Shown here: in pieces, positions 21,427 to 32,952 of the stretch
Layout of the letters: each line of letters opens with the position of its first letter
Position numbering within the stretch: the first letter of the stretch is position 1
Source: Caenorhabditis elegans
Taxonomy: Eukaryota; Nematoda; Chromadorea; Rhabditida; Rhabditidae
Length of the DNA: 64,000 nucleotides
Reading direction: 5' to 3'
NCBI RefSeq assembly: GCF_000002985.6
Contig: NC_003279.8
Location: 13,950,001-14,014,000 of the forward strand
The notes under the pieces: model-generated
Seen by the model: only the letters and a program-made list of their open reading frames with translations
Told to the model about the DNA's origin: nothing
The model's database searches: none
Position numbers and translations under genes: made by a program

Positions 21427-22616
21427 TATTGATTTTTTTTCTATATTAAAATTGATTTTTTCTGATTTTTAGTGTTTTTGCGTTGTTTACATTTCGTCGT
21501 AGGATTGGCTGAAGATCGCATACTTTTTGGGCTACAGTAACCTGGAAAACTGAAAAATAGAAAAGCTAAAATTGCTGTCTAGGGCGAAAAAGCAGGAGAC
21601 ACAGTCTCCTCACGTGGAAATGACCCAACAAGGGGTCTTGCGCGTTTCTCGTGAGCGTGGAAAATTTTAACACTGAAAAGTGATTTCCTTCATTTTTTTG
21701 TTACTTTAAAGTGGATTTCATAGTTTTTAATTACGCATCAATTGTTCACATGACTGTAAGGAAGGTGGAGAAAAAAGAAATTTAAAAATTAATTGAAAAA
21801 TAGAGGCCCTGCGTAAAAAAGTAAAATCAACCAAAAATTGCGTTTTTCTCCAAGTTTTCATGTTCATCATTCTTTTTCGGTATAAAACTGTTTTTCATTT
21901 GAAATATAGCCTTTGATTGAACCTGATAAAATGCAAATATGAAGAAATAACACAAAATTTAGCGTTTTCGGATATATAAGCTAACTTAAAGCTTATAAGC
22001 TAACTTAAATACACAGCACTTTTTGGTAGTTGCGCAAACGCGCTCCATTGGATGTTCAAATTCGAATTTTCAGATTTTCCTGTATCAGCTCGCAATTACA
22101 GTCATTCCAAAAAGCTCATTTTCAGAAAATTTGGACAAAATTCTCAAGATTATTATTTTTTAATATATTCAGTTGAGAACGTTCTAATAAATAAATGTGT
22201 TTATTACATTAGCATTGGAAATGAATTTAAAATAGATCAAAGGCCTACGATTTGGATCCTACACTCGAATGGAGTTGCGATTTATTAGAATATTGGGAAA
22301 TAACTATGAATCTCGCAGAAATGGCTCATTGTGACACTAAATTCAGAAGATTTTCACAATTATACAGTTTTTCGTCGGTTTCGAATAATTATTTTCAGAA
22401 AATTTCGTTCATCTGATCAATCTAACATGCTTTCGAAGGATGAGGACCCGAAGCCACCTCCCGAATTAATAAATTCTCATAAATCATCGAACTTGATGGA
22501 AATGATCCGATTATTTTTCCATTGAAATATTGAAGCCAATTAGGATCATGAAATTTTTATTCATTCCGTAAAAATGTGTGCAATATATAATAAAAAAGCT
22601 GATAAGATGGGGTCAA
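21427..22616. other. intergenic, no supported gene
   Basis: After the RCC1-like stop, AT-rich sequence. A patch at 21,595-21,660 (AGGAGACACAGTCTCCTCACG) is self-complementary. TATAAGCTAACTTAAAGCTTATAAGCTAACTTAAA near 21,974 is a short tandem. Nothing coding is supportable. Confidence 0.4.
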
Positions 22617-23401
22617 TTAACAAGCACATAATCCATTGCATGGCAATCCGTGGCACTTCTCCACATTGTCTTCGGCTCCATTGCAGAATGAAGTGAGGGC
22701 TTCGGTCAGAGTGAGATTGTTCTTGGTGTAGACATCTGTTGAATCCTCCGCAAGCACTGTCCTCTTGGCATCTGAAATAATAACATTTGAAATGTTGCTG
22801 TGAAATAAATTGAAAGCTTACGGCCATCCATCGACACAAGAGTTGCAGTTGCAAGTTCCGACAAGAGCTCCTATGCATTTCCCACTTCCACATTCAGAAT
22901 CTCCATGGCAGAGAGCAGATGTTCCGGTTTCGGTTTCAGTCTCATTGAGTGAAAGACGAGCACTGTCGAGAACCATCCGAGAGTTGGCAAGCATGATGTT
23001 CGAGAGCATTCCAAAGTTCTGTGCGTTAGCAGAGAGCGGTCATCTGGAAGATTTAAAATATTTAGTTTAAAGGGGGTCGATAAACTAACCTCGATGACGA
23101 AGTTAGCTTGGTGAATGAGCTTCTGTGATTCAGCTTGAACTTGTTGAGCATACGTGTTGAGTGTCTCCAACTGTTCAAGAGTGAGTTCGTCAACAGGAAC
23201 GACTGGTGATGTATCACCGGAAGTTTCCTCATTCCCTGAACTCTCGCGGGAAGATTCACCAGATGATTCTCCAGAACCTTCTCCTGAGGCTTCACCAGAC
23301 GCTTCACCTTCTCGCCGGAAAATTCTGCAGATGAATCTCCGCTAACCTCATCTTCACTGGTGGAAACATCACGTTTGGCACGGATCGCATCGGCTGGAGA
23401 T
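22617..23401 (-). pseudogene. chondroitin-proteoglycan-like secreted protein, 5'-truncated and frameshifted
   Basis: Minus-strand exons: 23401 to ~23088, ~23043 to ~22822, and 22772 to 22617. The first gives ADAIRAKRDVSTSEDEVSGD and then repeated Ser-Gly dipeptides (GEASGEASGEGSGESSGE), candidate glycosaminoglycan sites as in nematode CPG eggshell proteins. The second ends in a Cys-rich part, CHGDSECGSGKC and CNCNSCVDGW; the third starts with the matching motif CQEDSACGGFNRC. Two single-base shifts are apparent: near 23,303 (GGCGAGAAGG, one G short) and near 22,740, after which another frame gives NNLTLTEALTSFCNG to CNGLCAC-stop. No signal-peptide exon is visible upstream. Either decayed or carrying sequence errors. 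Confidence 0.6.
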
Positions 23402-23422
23402 CTGAAAAAGAACTGATATTAA

Positions 23423-23692
23423 TTGAATTACACTGCTATTCAAACTGAAGTTCGAAGGCATCTCAAGAACGTTCACCGCCTTTCAACACAGGAATTAGAG
23501 AATTTCAACAACCAGATTGTTGCTGCCAAAGTAGCTGAAAAAGGTACAGCTATGTATGCCTGCAATGACTGTAACGGGAAATATTCATCCAAAGCGTCAG
23601 TTCTCAACCATTACCGTCGGGCACATCCAGACACCTCGGATCCCAGTAAAATTACACTGTATCCTACAGCAAAGCAGGTTCACGGCGTGTAA
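23423..23692 (+). pseudogene. C2H2 zinc-finger fragment
   Basis: An open frame of 89 codons contains YACNDCNGKYSSKASVLNHY followed by RRAH, a classical C-x2-C-x12-H-x4-H finger. There is no upstream exon or promoter, the proteoglycan-like gene ends just before on the other strand, and its 3' end overlaps the left terminus of a transposon. It is probably a fragment of a transposon-borne or displaced zinc-finger gene. Confidence 0.5.
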
Positions 23693-24552
23693 ATTGGTAC
23701 CTCTGGCCTAGAAAAAAGCTTGAAAAACAAACGTACGCAATTATGAAAATGCGCGTGGTGTTTGCGGACTTGACTACCGTAGTCCACATAAATTTTAGCA
23801 GTTAATACTTCCCGGTTTCGTTTTACATGATAATATCGTTGAATTTAAGCAAAAAATGCAGCATTAGTTTCATGAAAAAAAAAATAAGAGAAACACTAAA
23901 ATTATATGAAATTCAAATACAAACAATATGAACTACGCATTGAACGAAACAAAGCAGTTTGAAGCTGCATTAAGGAACGGCGCTTTTAAGTGTAAACTTG
24001 TGACGGTGGGTATACATTTTTTGTACTTAAATTGTTCAAAAACCTTCATTTAGTCAATTGGTGAAGTTTCAAAAACTTTGTGAATCTAGTTTTTGAAAAA
24101 ATTTAAAATTTGTGGCAATTTCACCGATTTTTCGTGAATTTCCGAGCTAAAATGGAAAAATTCAATGTGAACTTGTGACGGTGGGTATGAATTTTTTGCT
24201 CACAATTTGATTATAACAGTCTACTGAGTAAACTGGTGAAATTTTAGAAAATTTGTGGATCTAGTTTTTGAAAAAAATTCAAAAATGTGCAAGTTTTGAC
24301 GCATTTTCCTAATAATTGCCTAATAAATCGAATTTCCACCTTTATTTAGGAAAATAATCGTTTTTATATGTGATTTATTCGTTTAAAAAACAATTTTTTG
24401 TATATTTTTGTAGTTTTGATCCATTATAATGTCTTATTCATCGATTTTCAATGACATTAAAAATTTAAATTCAAATTTCGCGCGCTTTGCCGCGGCCATA
24501 GCCTAGGATTCTCACTTTTCGCTAGGCCAGATGTACCAATTTACACGCCGTG
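23681..24552. mobile_element. 872-bp DNA transposon with ~32-bp terminal inverted repeats
   Basis: Left end CACGGCGTGTAAATTGGTAC then CTCTGGCCTAG; right end CTAGGCCAGATGTACCAATT then TACACGCCGTG. Inside, the phrase ACTTGTGACGGTGGGTAT occurs twice (about 23,996 and 24,173). No transposase frame. Target duplication is not obvious. Confidence 0.85.
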
Positions 24553-25701
24553 TGGGTGTGTGTGTGTGAGAAAAGGGGGTGGGGAAATTTTGGCAAAACT
24601 TTAATTATCGTTTTTAAAATAACGAATAGAGATATCACAATGAACTTAGATACAGTGGATAGGTATTGAAAAGGAGAACTTAAGTTTCGAGTCTCAAACG
24701 TTTTGAACATAAACTCGAATTTTCCTTCAATTTAAAGTGGTTTTCGGCCAGTACTTCGGTGTGCGCAAAAACAAGCGGGGTATGGTTTTCCACTTGTGGA
24801 GCCGACAGGATGCTTCAAAATCAACCCCCTTTTAAATGAACACACGTCGCTATATTTTGTGAATGTGGAGAAAAAAGAATTTCAAAAATCGGTTCAGTGA
24901 GAGCCGAGATATAAACGTTCTAAGTTGTTGTTACATTTTTTCGGACATTTTTTTGAACATTTTTTGAACACCGAAAACGCGTGTGTGTGGCAAGATGGGG
25001 GTTATAGGAAGGAGGCAGAGTCACTACTTTTAGTGAACTGCCAGTCAAAGAAGAGAGAAGTACATTTTCTTGTAGATTAATTTGTGGGTTTTCTTGGGAG
25101 TTATGAGCTAAAACTTGCATGGCATATGTTTTTCACTGTTTTGAATCATTTGCAAACATTTTTTCCTCTTTTTAGAAAAAAAATTTTTTTGAAAATTTTG
25201 AAATTTTGTAAAAAGGTGTTTTAGTCACTTTCAAAACGTCATAACTTTGCTGAACCTGGACCGAGGCAGCTAAATTTTTTGTAGGGATCATTATTTTCAC
25301 TCTTTTATCGAAAAAAAATACTATGTCACGCCAAAGTCAGAGATTAAATTTTTCGACTTCCCTTGTTAGGAACATGTTCCTTCGGAAAAATTCCCCTTCG
25401 GAAAACGTACCCCTCATCGAAAAAATTAAAGAATTTATTTGGACGCGCATTTGAAAAAGCTCATGGGGACGCAAATGAAAATCGCGACTTTAAGCTCAAA
25501 TATAAAACGAGGGAAATTTTTTTTGAATTTTTCACTTAAATATTTGGAATAAGGGGAAAATGTGGAGTCATTTGAAAATATTTCCCAGATTTCGGTACTC
25601 CACCTACTATGAGTGACAACTTGATCGAAAATTAGTATGGCAGCCTCTATTAGTTTTGCACTCTCCAATAGTTTTGCATCTGATTAGGTGTTCGAAAATT
25701 A
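24553..25701. other. gene-free stretch
   Basis: Begins with a (GT)n run at 24,553-24,568. The rest is AT-rich with no spliced coding structure visible. Short direct words (ACGTACCCCTCATCGAAAAA near 25,403) hint at old repeats. Confidence 0.4.
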
Positions 25702-25737
25702 GTACAGGGTGGTCCATAATTATGGACCATCCTGTAC
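25702..25737. repeat. 36-bp palindrome with mariner-type end sequence
   Basis: GTACAGGGTGGTCCATAA is followed immediately by its inverse, TTATGGACCATCCTGTAC, with one mismatch. TA-flanked CAGGGTGGTCCATAA-type ends are typical of mariner-like elements, so this is probably two fused termini or a minimal derivative. Confidence 0.75.
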
Positions 25738-25916
25738 CATTGGTAGCATACGGGTTGATGTTTGAACCACTATATTTATTGGCTACACATTATTGTTATG
25801 TAATAAAGCTGGACCAGGAAAAATAGTTTATGTAGTTTAATACATTACTAAACTATTAGGTCAAGGAATAAGTTTTGTCGTTTTTTCTCAATTTTGATTT
25901 TTTCTCAAATGTTTTT

Positions 25917-27284
25917 TTTTGTAGTTATATAGAAGACTGGTAGGAATGACAAGCCTATCAATATCAGTCATATCAGACACCTTTAAGAATATATCCAGCT
26001 CAAAACTGTGACAACGAAAAAAAAATTTTTTTTTTCGATTTTTTTCATTTCTTTGTGAAATCAAAAAGTTTACATGCCTTGAGGTATTAGACAGTTAGTT
26101 AATTACAATTGAGCAATAACAGCTCCAGACGCCCTTTTTTGGTAGCGCTAGATATGTTTAAAGTGCCAAAAGAGCTAGATTACAACATTATTTAACAAAC
26201 GCATCAATAGCTACATTTTATTAGTTGATCACTTCTTTGAATATGCACTGGTTGCTGAGCTACGATGATTTTTGTGGAGCTGGTCCAATTTTTCAAAACC
26301 CTTTTCTATTCACTATATGACCCGTAACTCCAAAACCAGTTGACCGATCGAAAAATGAACAACTAACAAAACATTTATCTGTTTATTATAAACATTTCAC
26401 AATTTAAGTTTTTTTTTAAATGTATCTCTTGCGGACAACGATATGAGTCACTTTAGGAAATGTGTGAAAATTTGAAAAAAATTTCGAAAAAACATTCAAA
26501 AAAAATTGAAAGGAAATTTTTTCTTAGATAAACTTCTAAATACTTTTGAACAATACTGTGTACCTGCTAACTAAAAAATTGCATTTAGTTTTCCTAGTCT
26601 ACGTTACTTTTTGGGGGAGAAAAATTCAATTATTGAACAATTTTCCTATTTTTTCAAAAACTACGAGTATTATTTTTTTAATGGCTATTAACTTTGCGAA
26701 CATAAGTAATATACAAAATGTACAAATAATTAAATGTTTATAATAAACAGATAAATGTTTTGTTAGTTGTTCATTTTTCGATCGGTCAACTGGTTTTGGA
26801 GTTACGGGTCATATACTGAATAGAAAAGGGTTTTGAAAAATTGGACCGGCTCCACAAAAATCATCGTAGCTCAGCAACCAGTGCATATTCAAAGAAGTGG
26901 TCAACTAATAAAATGTAGCTATTGATGCGTTTGTTAAATAATGTTGTACTTGATTACTTTTTTGTATCTTTCACGTGCTTCAAGTTAACGCTGCTCAAAG
27001 TTAAAAAAGTCATTTTTGCAGGCACTTTTGGCACTTTAGACACATCTAGCGCTACCAAAAAAGGGCGCCTGGAGCTGTTATTGCTCAATTGTAATTAACT
27101 AACTGTCTAATACCTCAAGGCATGTAAACTTTTAGATTTCACAAAGAAATGAAAAAAGTCGAAAAAAATTTTTTTTTTCGTTGTCACAGTTTTGAGCTGG
27201 ATATATTCTTAAAGGTGCCTGATATGACTGATATTGATAGGCTTGTCATTGCTACCAGTCTTCTATATAGCTACAAAAAATATA
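25917..27284. mobile_element. 1.37-kb fold-back element with ~500-bp arms
   Basis: The left arm from TTGTAGTTATATAGAAGACT to about 26,402 is the inverse of the right arm from about 26,737 to ...AGTCTTCTATATAGCTACAA. Matching landmarks are CCTATCAATATCAGTCATAT, TAATTACAATTGAGCAATAA and GACCGATCGAAAAATGAAC. The loop is about 335 bases. The right arm has an extra ~90 bases near 26,945-27,035. The long hairpin lacks a transposase. Confidence 0.9.
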
Positions 27285-27939
27285 TGAACCAACTCCGTCA
27301 CATTTGCGGTCGCCGGAGCCGTGGGAATGACTATGCTTCATCATTCATCGAAAATCCGTGCAAATTGTCGCTTTTGGAAAACATTCCGCGCTCTAGTTGC
27401 CGCCAAAAATTTGTCGCTCAAGGTGTCCGTGGGGAGGGGATGGAAGCTAATCCAGTTTTAGTTTCAGATTCTTCTGTTTTTGGTTTTAGTGCTCCAGATT
27501 TGTCAGCTTGTGATTCTGTTGGTTCTCGATCTGCTCGTGAAGTGTTCTCGTCGGTTGCCGGCAATGCTCGGAATGCTACTTGTGCAAATATAACTACGAT
27601 TCATGTCACGGAGAGCAAGAGTTCGTTGAAGAAAAGCCACAGAAGACGTCGCCGTGTGGCTAAGAGTCGCCAATCATATACTGCTGGAAGTTCGCCAATC
27701 AAAGAAACCCATCTGGACCCCCTGCTGGAATCCGATGTTGCGAGTGACGGCGAGCGTTTACAACCCGGCATCCTCCTGTGTCATTCTCTTCGACAGAGCC
27801 ACCCACGACAAGTTGTGCGAGGATCAGCCCCAAACACTGATCATGCCTCCACTCGCCGCAGAGGTCGAGATACCGCCTCTGGTGGTGATGCCCCTAGCCC
27901 AGGCATAATTTCTGGCTTTTTGTCATATAAGAGGGGAGA
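27285..27939 (+). mobile_element. LTR retrotransposon 3' internal remnant
   Basis: An open frame of about 220 codons runs from the end of the fold-back element into the LTR. It is Ser/Arg-rich (HRRRRRVAKSRQSYTAGSS) and unrecognised. It ends at a purine run AAGAGGGGAGA (27929-27939) that abuts the LTR as a polypurine tract should. No reverse-transcriptase or integrase motif remains, so this is the 3'-most internal region only. Confidence 0.55.
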
Positions 27940-28094
27940 TGTTGTGGACGGAACGTAAACCTGAACTTTATACAGACGTGACCTTTGGGTCATCATGAAC
28001 TTATCGCGTAAGCGACCTCTCTTTATAATTCATTACTTCTTACACTTCTTGTAATAAACTACTTCTCTCCTTGTCTCTCGCTCAATACACAACA
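27940..28094 (+). repeat. 3' LTR (155 bp)
   Basis: Starts TGTTGTGGACGG and ends CTCAATACACAACA, so it has TGTTGTG/CACAACA inverted ends. It is highly similar to the 153-bp minus-strand LTR at 5862-6014, including TTATCGCGTAAGCGACCTC and AATAAACTA, a likely polyadenylation signal. Confidence 0.85.
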
Positions 28095-28446
28095 GTTCAT
28101 TGTTTTATCGGATAGCCTGTGAAAACATGAACCTTCCCGGCTAACTGGTGTTGCTGTGTTTTTTTTTTTGCAAATCGATAAATGTATTAATTAGCGATGT
28201 ACCTGAAAATCCGAACAGATCAAGATGAAAGTAACATCTGCTCTTTTCCCACATCTTCCTAGTTCATACTGGTCCCGCCTACATGGAGTACGACACCTGG
28301 TCAATTTGCGCGTTCTGTTTCCCTTTATTGGGGTCTCTCATTTTTTACACAATATTCTTGTTTTTTTCACTTTATTTTTTCTTTTTTTTTTGGTTTTTGA
28401 ATATCCGTGTAATATTATTATTTTACAGAAACTCGTTAAGTCGATT

Positions 28447-30047
28447 ATGTCCAACGTTCCAAAGGCAGACAGTTATTTGGAGAGACAAGAGCATGGGTTA
28501 GTATTTTTGAATTTAATAACACTTTTGGCTCACATTTTGTTGAAATTGTCAAGTTCATTTTTAAATGTTTGCAGTTTTTTCAAGATTTCCCAAGCCTAAT
28601 TGGAAGATTTTTGGAAGATTCATAAGACTATTGGAAAGTATTGGAACCAAATCTTCGGACCGAGAATTTGAAAATCTAAACCTAAGGAACTAAGCCTTCG
28701 TGATCCAAGCCTAGGGACCTAAGCCTACAAATCTAAGCCTAGACGACTAATTCTTAAGACAAAAGCGTGTTAATCAAATCATAGGGGTCTAGATCCAGGG
28801 CTCCTGTGGACATATGCCTCCGGATTTAAGCCTAGGGACCCAAACTTGAGAACTAATCCTAAAAACCGTGGACTGAAGACTTAAGCTTAGTAGTCCGAAC
28901 TTGGGAAGTAAGCCTGTGAATTTAGGCGGCCAAGGTATCTAAGCCTAATAGTAAGGGACCTAAGACTAAAAACCTAATTCTAGAAAATTAAGAATTTGCG
29001 CCTAATCATAAATGCTTAAGCCTAGGAACCTAACGGACCCAAGCAAAACGATCTAATAGTAGGCCTATGCACCTAACCCTAGGGGCCCTACTGAGCTAAA
29101 CTTAACGATATAAGCCGAGAGACATAAGCCTAGTGACCTCTGAATTACACTGTAAACAATCCATAGATCCACTTTTTCAGTTCAACTCTCTCCGAATTCA
29201 TCCAATCCTTCGAGGAACAATACAACATCAGCATCCAAGAACTGATTGATCTTGCGAAAACTAAGTAAGTATCGAAAACTTTTTGAAACTATTATATGAT
29301 CCTAAATTTCAAATTTCCAGTGCTGCCACCACCAAAAAGAGCACAATGTCCAGTGAAATTCAAGAAAAACTGGATATTTTAAAGAAGCAAGATGATCAAC
29401 TCCGTGATGCTCTTGACGAGGAGCTGAAATTTCTTGGAAATGATGATCCACAGGAGCTTGCTGGTACCAATAAGGAAGTTACAGTGGATGATGCCTTGAA
29501 GTCGCCCGAAGCATCTGATGATTCGGAGTCAGATGCATCCGACGAATCAGAGTCAGAATCTGAATCCGAGGATGAATCGGAGTCGGAGGGTTTTGACGAA
29601 TCTGAAGATGAAGAGGAAGTACCAAAGGAGACGGGTACATATGCCTTTGAATCAAAGCCCGAAGCTTTAGATGATTCGGAGTCAGAAGCCTCCGACGTAT
29701 CAGAATCTAAAGATGAATCGGAGTCAGAGGGTTCCGACGATTCTGAAGACGAAGAGTATGTAGAAGAGACGTGTACAGATGCCTTGAATCAATTGGAACC
29801 AGAGTCCGATGCGGCTGATGAATCGGTGGAAGAAGAGGAGGAGGAAGACGAGGATTCCGATGATTCCGATGATTCCGATGACTCCGAAGAAGAGGAAGCA
29901 GAAGGATCAACCGCCCAAGCTCCAGCAGAAAAAGCAAATTCGAGCACAACCACGACCGACCAGAACATAGGAGAGCTAAGCGACATGGAAGTCGCGGGAC
30001 TTGTGCTCTTAGGGATTTTGATGATTTTACTAATGGTCTTTTTTTAA
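28447..30047 (+). CDS. highly acidic C-terminally anchored membrane protein
   Basis: Exons 28447-28496, 29181-29264 and 29321-30047 join in frame for 286 residues. The N-terminal part (LSEFIQSFEEQYNISIQELI, then EIQEKLDILKKQDDQL) is predicted helical or coiled coil. Residues ~105-250 are dominated by Asp, Glu and Ser with repeated DDSESEASD-type units, many fitting casein-kinase-2 sites. The last 20 residues, MEVAGLVLLGILMILLMVFF, form one hydrophobic helix directly before the stop, so a tail-anchored topology with the acidic domain in the cytosol is predicted. No signal peptide. AATAAA at about 30,218 may be the polyadenylation signal. Family unrecognised. A duplicated DDSESxASD...ESEGxD block (about 29,515-29,600 and 29,668-29,755) shows internal repeat growth. 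Confidence 0.75.
28660..29150 (+). repeat. degenerate CTAAGCCTA-rich tandem sequence in intron
   Basis: AAGCCTA and its variants recur about every 10-14 bases (GGACCTAAGCCTACAAATCT, ATCTAAGCCTAGACGACTAA). GCCTAA is the complement of the nematode telomere repeat TTAGGC, but the period is longer than six and irregular, so the link is only suggestive. Confidence 0.6.
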
Positions 30048-31164
30048 TTCATTGGTTTTTGTTTGAATTTGTTTGAAATTGTTTTGTTTTCAAAGTTTCC
30101 ATGTTTTTGTTCAATCAGCAATAAATATGCATTGCTCGCAATTTTGGAGTTATCTTTAAAATGTCTTGTTGGTTTAAATGCTCCTAAGCCTTCATCGATT
30201 TACACTGTCAACTTTGAAATAAAAACGCCTTGTGAGGTGTCCAATCTGTGATTTCCTCGAATTGAGTGGGAAGATCACACGTAAGAAATCTCAAAAGGCA
30301 TTTTTTTTTTGGATTTAGTAAGAGTATAGCTGTGAATAATAAGTTGTGGAGTTTCGAGGCTGTATGTGTCACGTTCTAAAATCAACAAGTCCTAATTAGC
30401 CTTTGCACTTTGCCTAGTGATGAGCGACAAGAGATATTCGTGAGGTACGAGAGATATCAAAACTAATGACAGCTTTGGACTTTGCTTATTTAAAACTTGT
30501 GACTTGAAGCTGAAGTTTCACGTGGTGTCAGGCTGTCCCATTACGGCTTGATCTACAAGAAATGCGGGAACTTTTCTCCCAGACCATGCGCAATCAGTTG
30601 AGAACTCTGCGCCTCTTCTCCCGCAATTCTCGTAGATCAAAACAAAATGGGACTTTCAGGAGTTTCAGGAGAAACTTCAGGTTTTTTATGACTCAACTGC
30701 TTGAAAAGTTGAAGTTGCACTATCCAGTAAAGCTTAATGCCGAAAAGAAAACCCGCTACTGAAATTGTTAGGTGCCACAGTTAGACATACTTGGGACCTT
30801 TTTGACGAAGTCTTGGAGTTCTGCAAAACTGCAACCTAAAGTGTGACCTTCCTTAAGAAGAAAAGAAAAGCCTGTCGAGGTTTCCAAACTATGATTTTAT
30901 CAGTTTGAGTGATAAAATCATGGCATGAAGACCACAAAAGGCCACTCTTTCCAGTAATCAGCAGGGGTAATAGCTAGATATGAATAATAAGATATGGAGC
31001 TTCAAAGCTCTGTGGTTGTGGAAAAGAGAGACGCAGAAAGTGCTAGAGTCACGTTTCAATCAATGAATTTTAATTAGTAACGAAAAAGTAACGACGTGAT
31101 AAGGGATAAGATATGAGGAAAAGAGTGAGATTTGCTGCTGGGTTATGTTATAATGAACAATGCA
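30048..31164. other. intergenic, one MITE, no gene
   Basis: Contains the 3' UTR of the acidic protein gene, then a truncated copy of the GTCCCATTACGG MITE at 30,517-30,662. AAAACGCCTTGTGAGGTGTC near 30,223 is partly self-complementary. No coding structure. Confidence 0.45.
30517..30662. mobile_element. fold-back MITE, GTCCCATTACGG family, copy 2
   Basis: Left end CACGTGGTGTCAGGCTGTCC with ACGGCTTGATCTAC; right end CTCGTAGATCAAAACAAAAT then GGGACT, missing the final TGACACCACGTG. Confidence 0.8.
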
Positions 31165-31655
31165 ATCCAGATCCAGAATACGTAGCTAGAATTTGTGTGA
31201 GACATGAAAAATGTTGAGAAAAAATTTCATTGTATTTGAAAGCTAGGGGGCGTGCTTTTATATAGTTTATCGGATCATTTGATAGTGGTGAGGTGACAAT
31301 CTGAAAAAAAAACAAGATTTGAAATTATTCAATTTCCTGATAAAAACCAATTTTTTTGGCCAATTTCCTCAAAAAAAAGGTTTTTTTTATTTCAAAAAAT
31401 TCAATTTCAACATTAATGAAATTTTGTGAAATCTGCTAATTGGCATGTTTTTCATATCAGAAACCCAATTGAAATCTATGACTGTTACTGAGAATTTTAA
31501 AAAATTGAAGTACACATGTTTTACATATGCAAACTGTTATATCTCAAAAGAAAAAAAACATTGTTTTTTGAAGATACCCAATTACAGCTCGTACTCTTGC
31601 AAGTAACTCCACTATATAGACTAGACTACATACGTAATGGTGAATCAATTGGTAC
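31165..31655 (+). repeat. direct duplication, unit 1
   Basis: From ATCCAGATCCAGAATACGTA to GGTGAATCAATTGGTACA, about 490 bases closely repeated at 32,281-32,775. It contains no supported exon. Shared landmarks are CGTGCTTTTAT, GGTGAGGTGACAATCTG and AGCTCGTACTC. Confidence 0.85.
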
Positions 31656-32219
31656 ACTATTTTTGAGATGAAATCAAAATTTCGTTCCAGTTGCGCCTGT
31701 TTTCAGCCGATTTGTCCAAACTTAATTTTCCGTGATATTCACGAAATATTAACAACAGATCGCATTGTAATGTATTGATTTTATGAATGACTATGGCAAC
31801 AGCACTATTTCTGAGAAGAAATTTAAATTTCTTAGGCTTATTAGATTTTTTGCAATCCAAATATTAGGCCCATCAGTGTGTTCTGTATTTACTCAGCAAA
31901 ACGTTACAGCCTTTTCACGTTTTTTTCTTGTTTTCAGCAGGCTTGTCCAAACTTAATTTTCCGCGATATTTACAAAATCTTAGCAACAAATAGAATTGCA
32001 ATAGTCTTGACCTCTAGAGGTCAATCGAAAATTAGTCTTACATGCAAGACTAATAGAGGAAATACGGTATAAGTTTAAGTTCAATTCTAGCGCGGCCAAA
32101 ATACAACTTGTAGGTCCAGAAACTTATCCATAATATTAAAAAAAATTTAGAATCCAAATCTATGAAAATCCTACCAAAATTCCGTAATTTTTTTTTTGCA
32201 AAAAAGTGAAGTCAAAATT
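31656..32219. other. repeat-rich spacer between the duplicated units
   Basis: A shorter tandem pair lies here: GTCCAAACTTAATTTTCCGT (31,716) and GTCCAAACTTAATTTTCCGC (31,945), each followed by GATATT-ACAAAAT-type sequence. No gene. Confidence 0.5.
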
Positions 32220-32280
32220 TTGACGTGTGCGGCAAATTTGCAAATATTTGGCAAATTCGGCAAATTTGCCGCACACCCTT
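32220..32280. repeat. short CGGCAAA palindrome
   Basis: TTGACGTGTGCGGCAAATTT faces AAATTTGCCGCACACCCTTG around a TTTGGCAAATTCGG core. Its CAAGGGTGTGCGGCAAA end sits at the start of the second duplicated unit, so the insertion may mark the duplication boundary. Confidence 0.75.
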
Positions 32281-32775
32281 GATCCAGATCCAGAATACGT
32301 AGCTAGCATTTGTGTGAGACATGAAAATTCTTGAGAGAAAAATTCCATAGAATTTTTGAAAGCTAGTTTCCGATGCATTTGCCTGTAGAAGCCGGGGCGT
32401 GCTTTTATTTAGTTTATCGGATAGTGGTGAGGTGACAATCTGAAAAAAAAAAGATTTGAAATTATTCAATTCCGTAATAAAAACCAATTTTTTTGCCAAT
32501 TTTCTCAAAAACGTTTTTTTCTTTCTAAAAATTCAATTTCAACTTTGATGAAATTTTGTGAAATCTGCTAATTGATATGGTTTTCATATCAGAAACCCAA
32601 TTGAAATCTATGATTGTTACTGAAAATTTTTAAAGATTGAAGTAAATATGTTTTACATATTCAAACAGTTATATCTCAAAAAATTGTTTTTTGAAGATAC
32701 CCAATTACAGCTCGTACTCCTGCAAGTAACTCCACTAAATAGGCTAATCAAGAAATGGTGAATCAATCGGTACAA
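32281..32775 (+). repeat. direct duplication, unit 2
   Basis: Counterpart of 31,165-31,655. It carries an extra ~30 bases (AGTTTCCGATGCATTTGCCT) absent from unit 1 and lacks TCATTTGATAG, so the copies have diverged by small indels. Confidence 0.85.
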
Positions 32776-32952
32776 AATACACTACACACGGGGAGGCAAA
32801 GCTAACGTGCCGCGAGAAAGGCGGCGGGGGGCCACCGCCTCCTATGGTTAAGAATTTAGATTGAATAAACACTTTTAATTTGACTTTTATGCTTATTTTT
32901 CTTCGTTTTTTCTTTTTTTTTATTCTTATCGATTAATAAATATTTTTTTCAG

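Noticed and set aside
27149-27284. Start of a 269-codon protein inside the fold-back element
   Set aside because: The first ~45 codons are the fold-back arm (inverse of 25,917-26,060); only the part after 27,284 belongs to the retrotransposon remnant.
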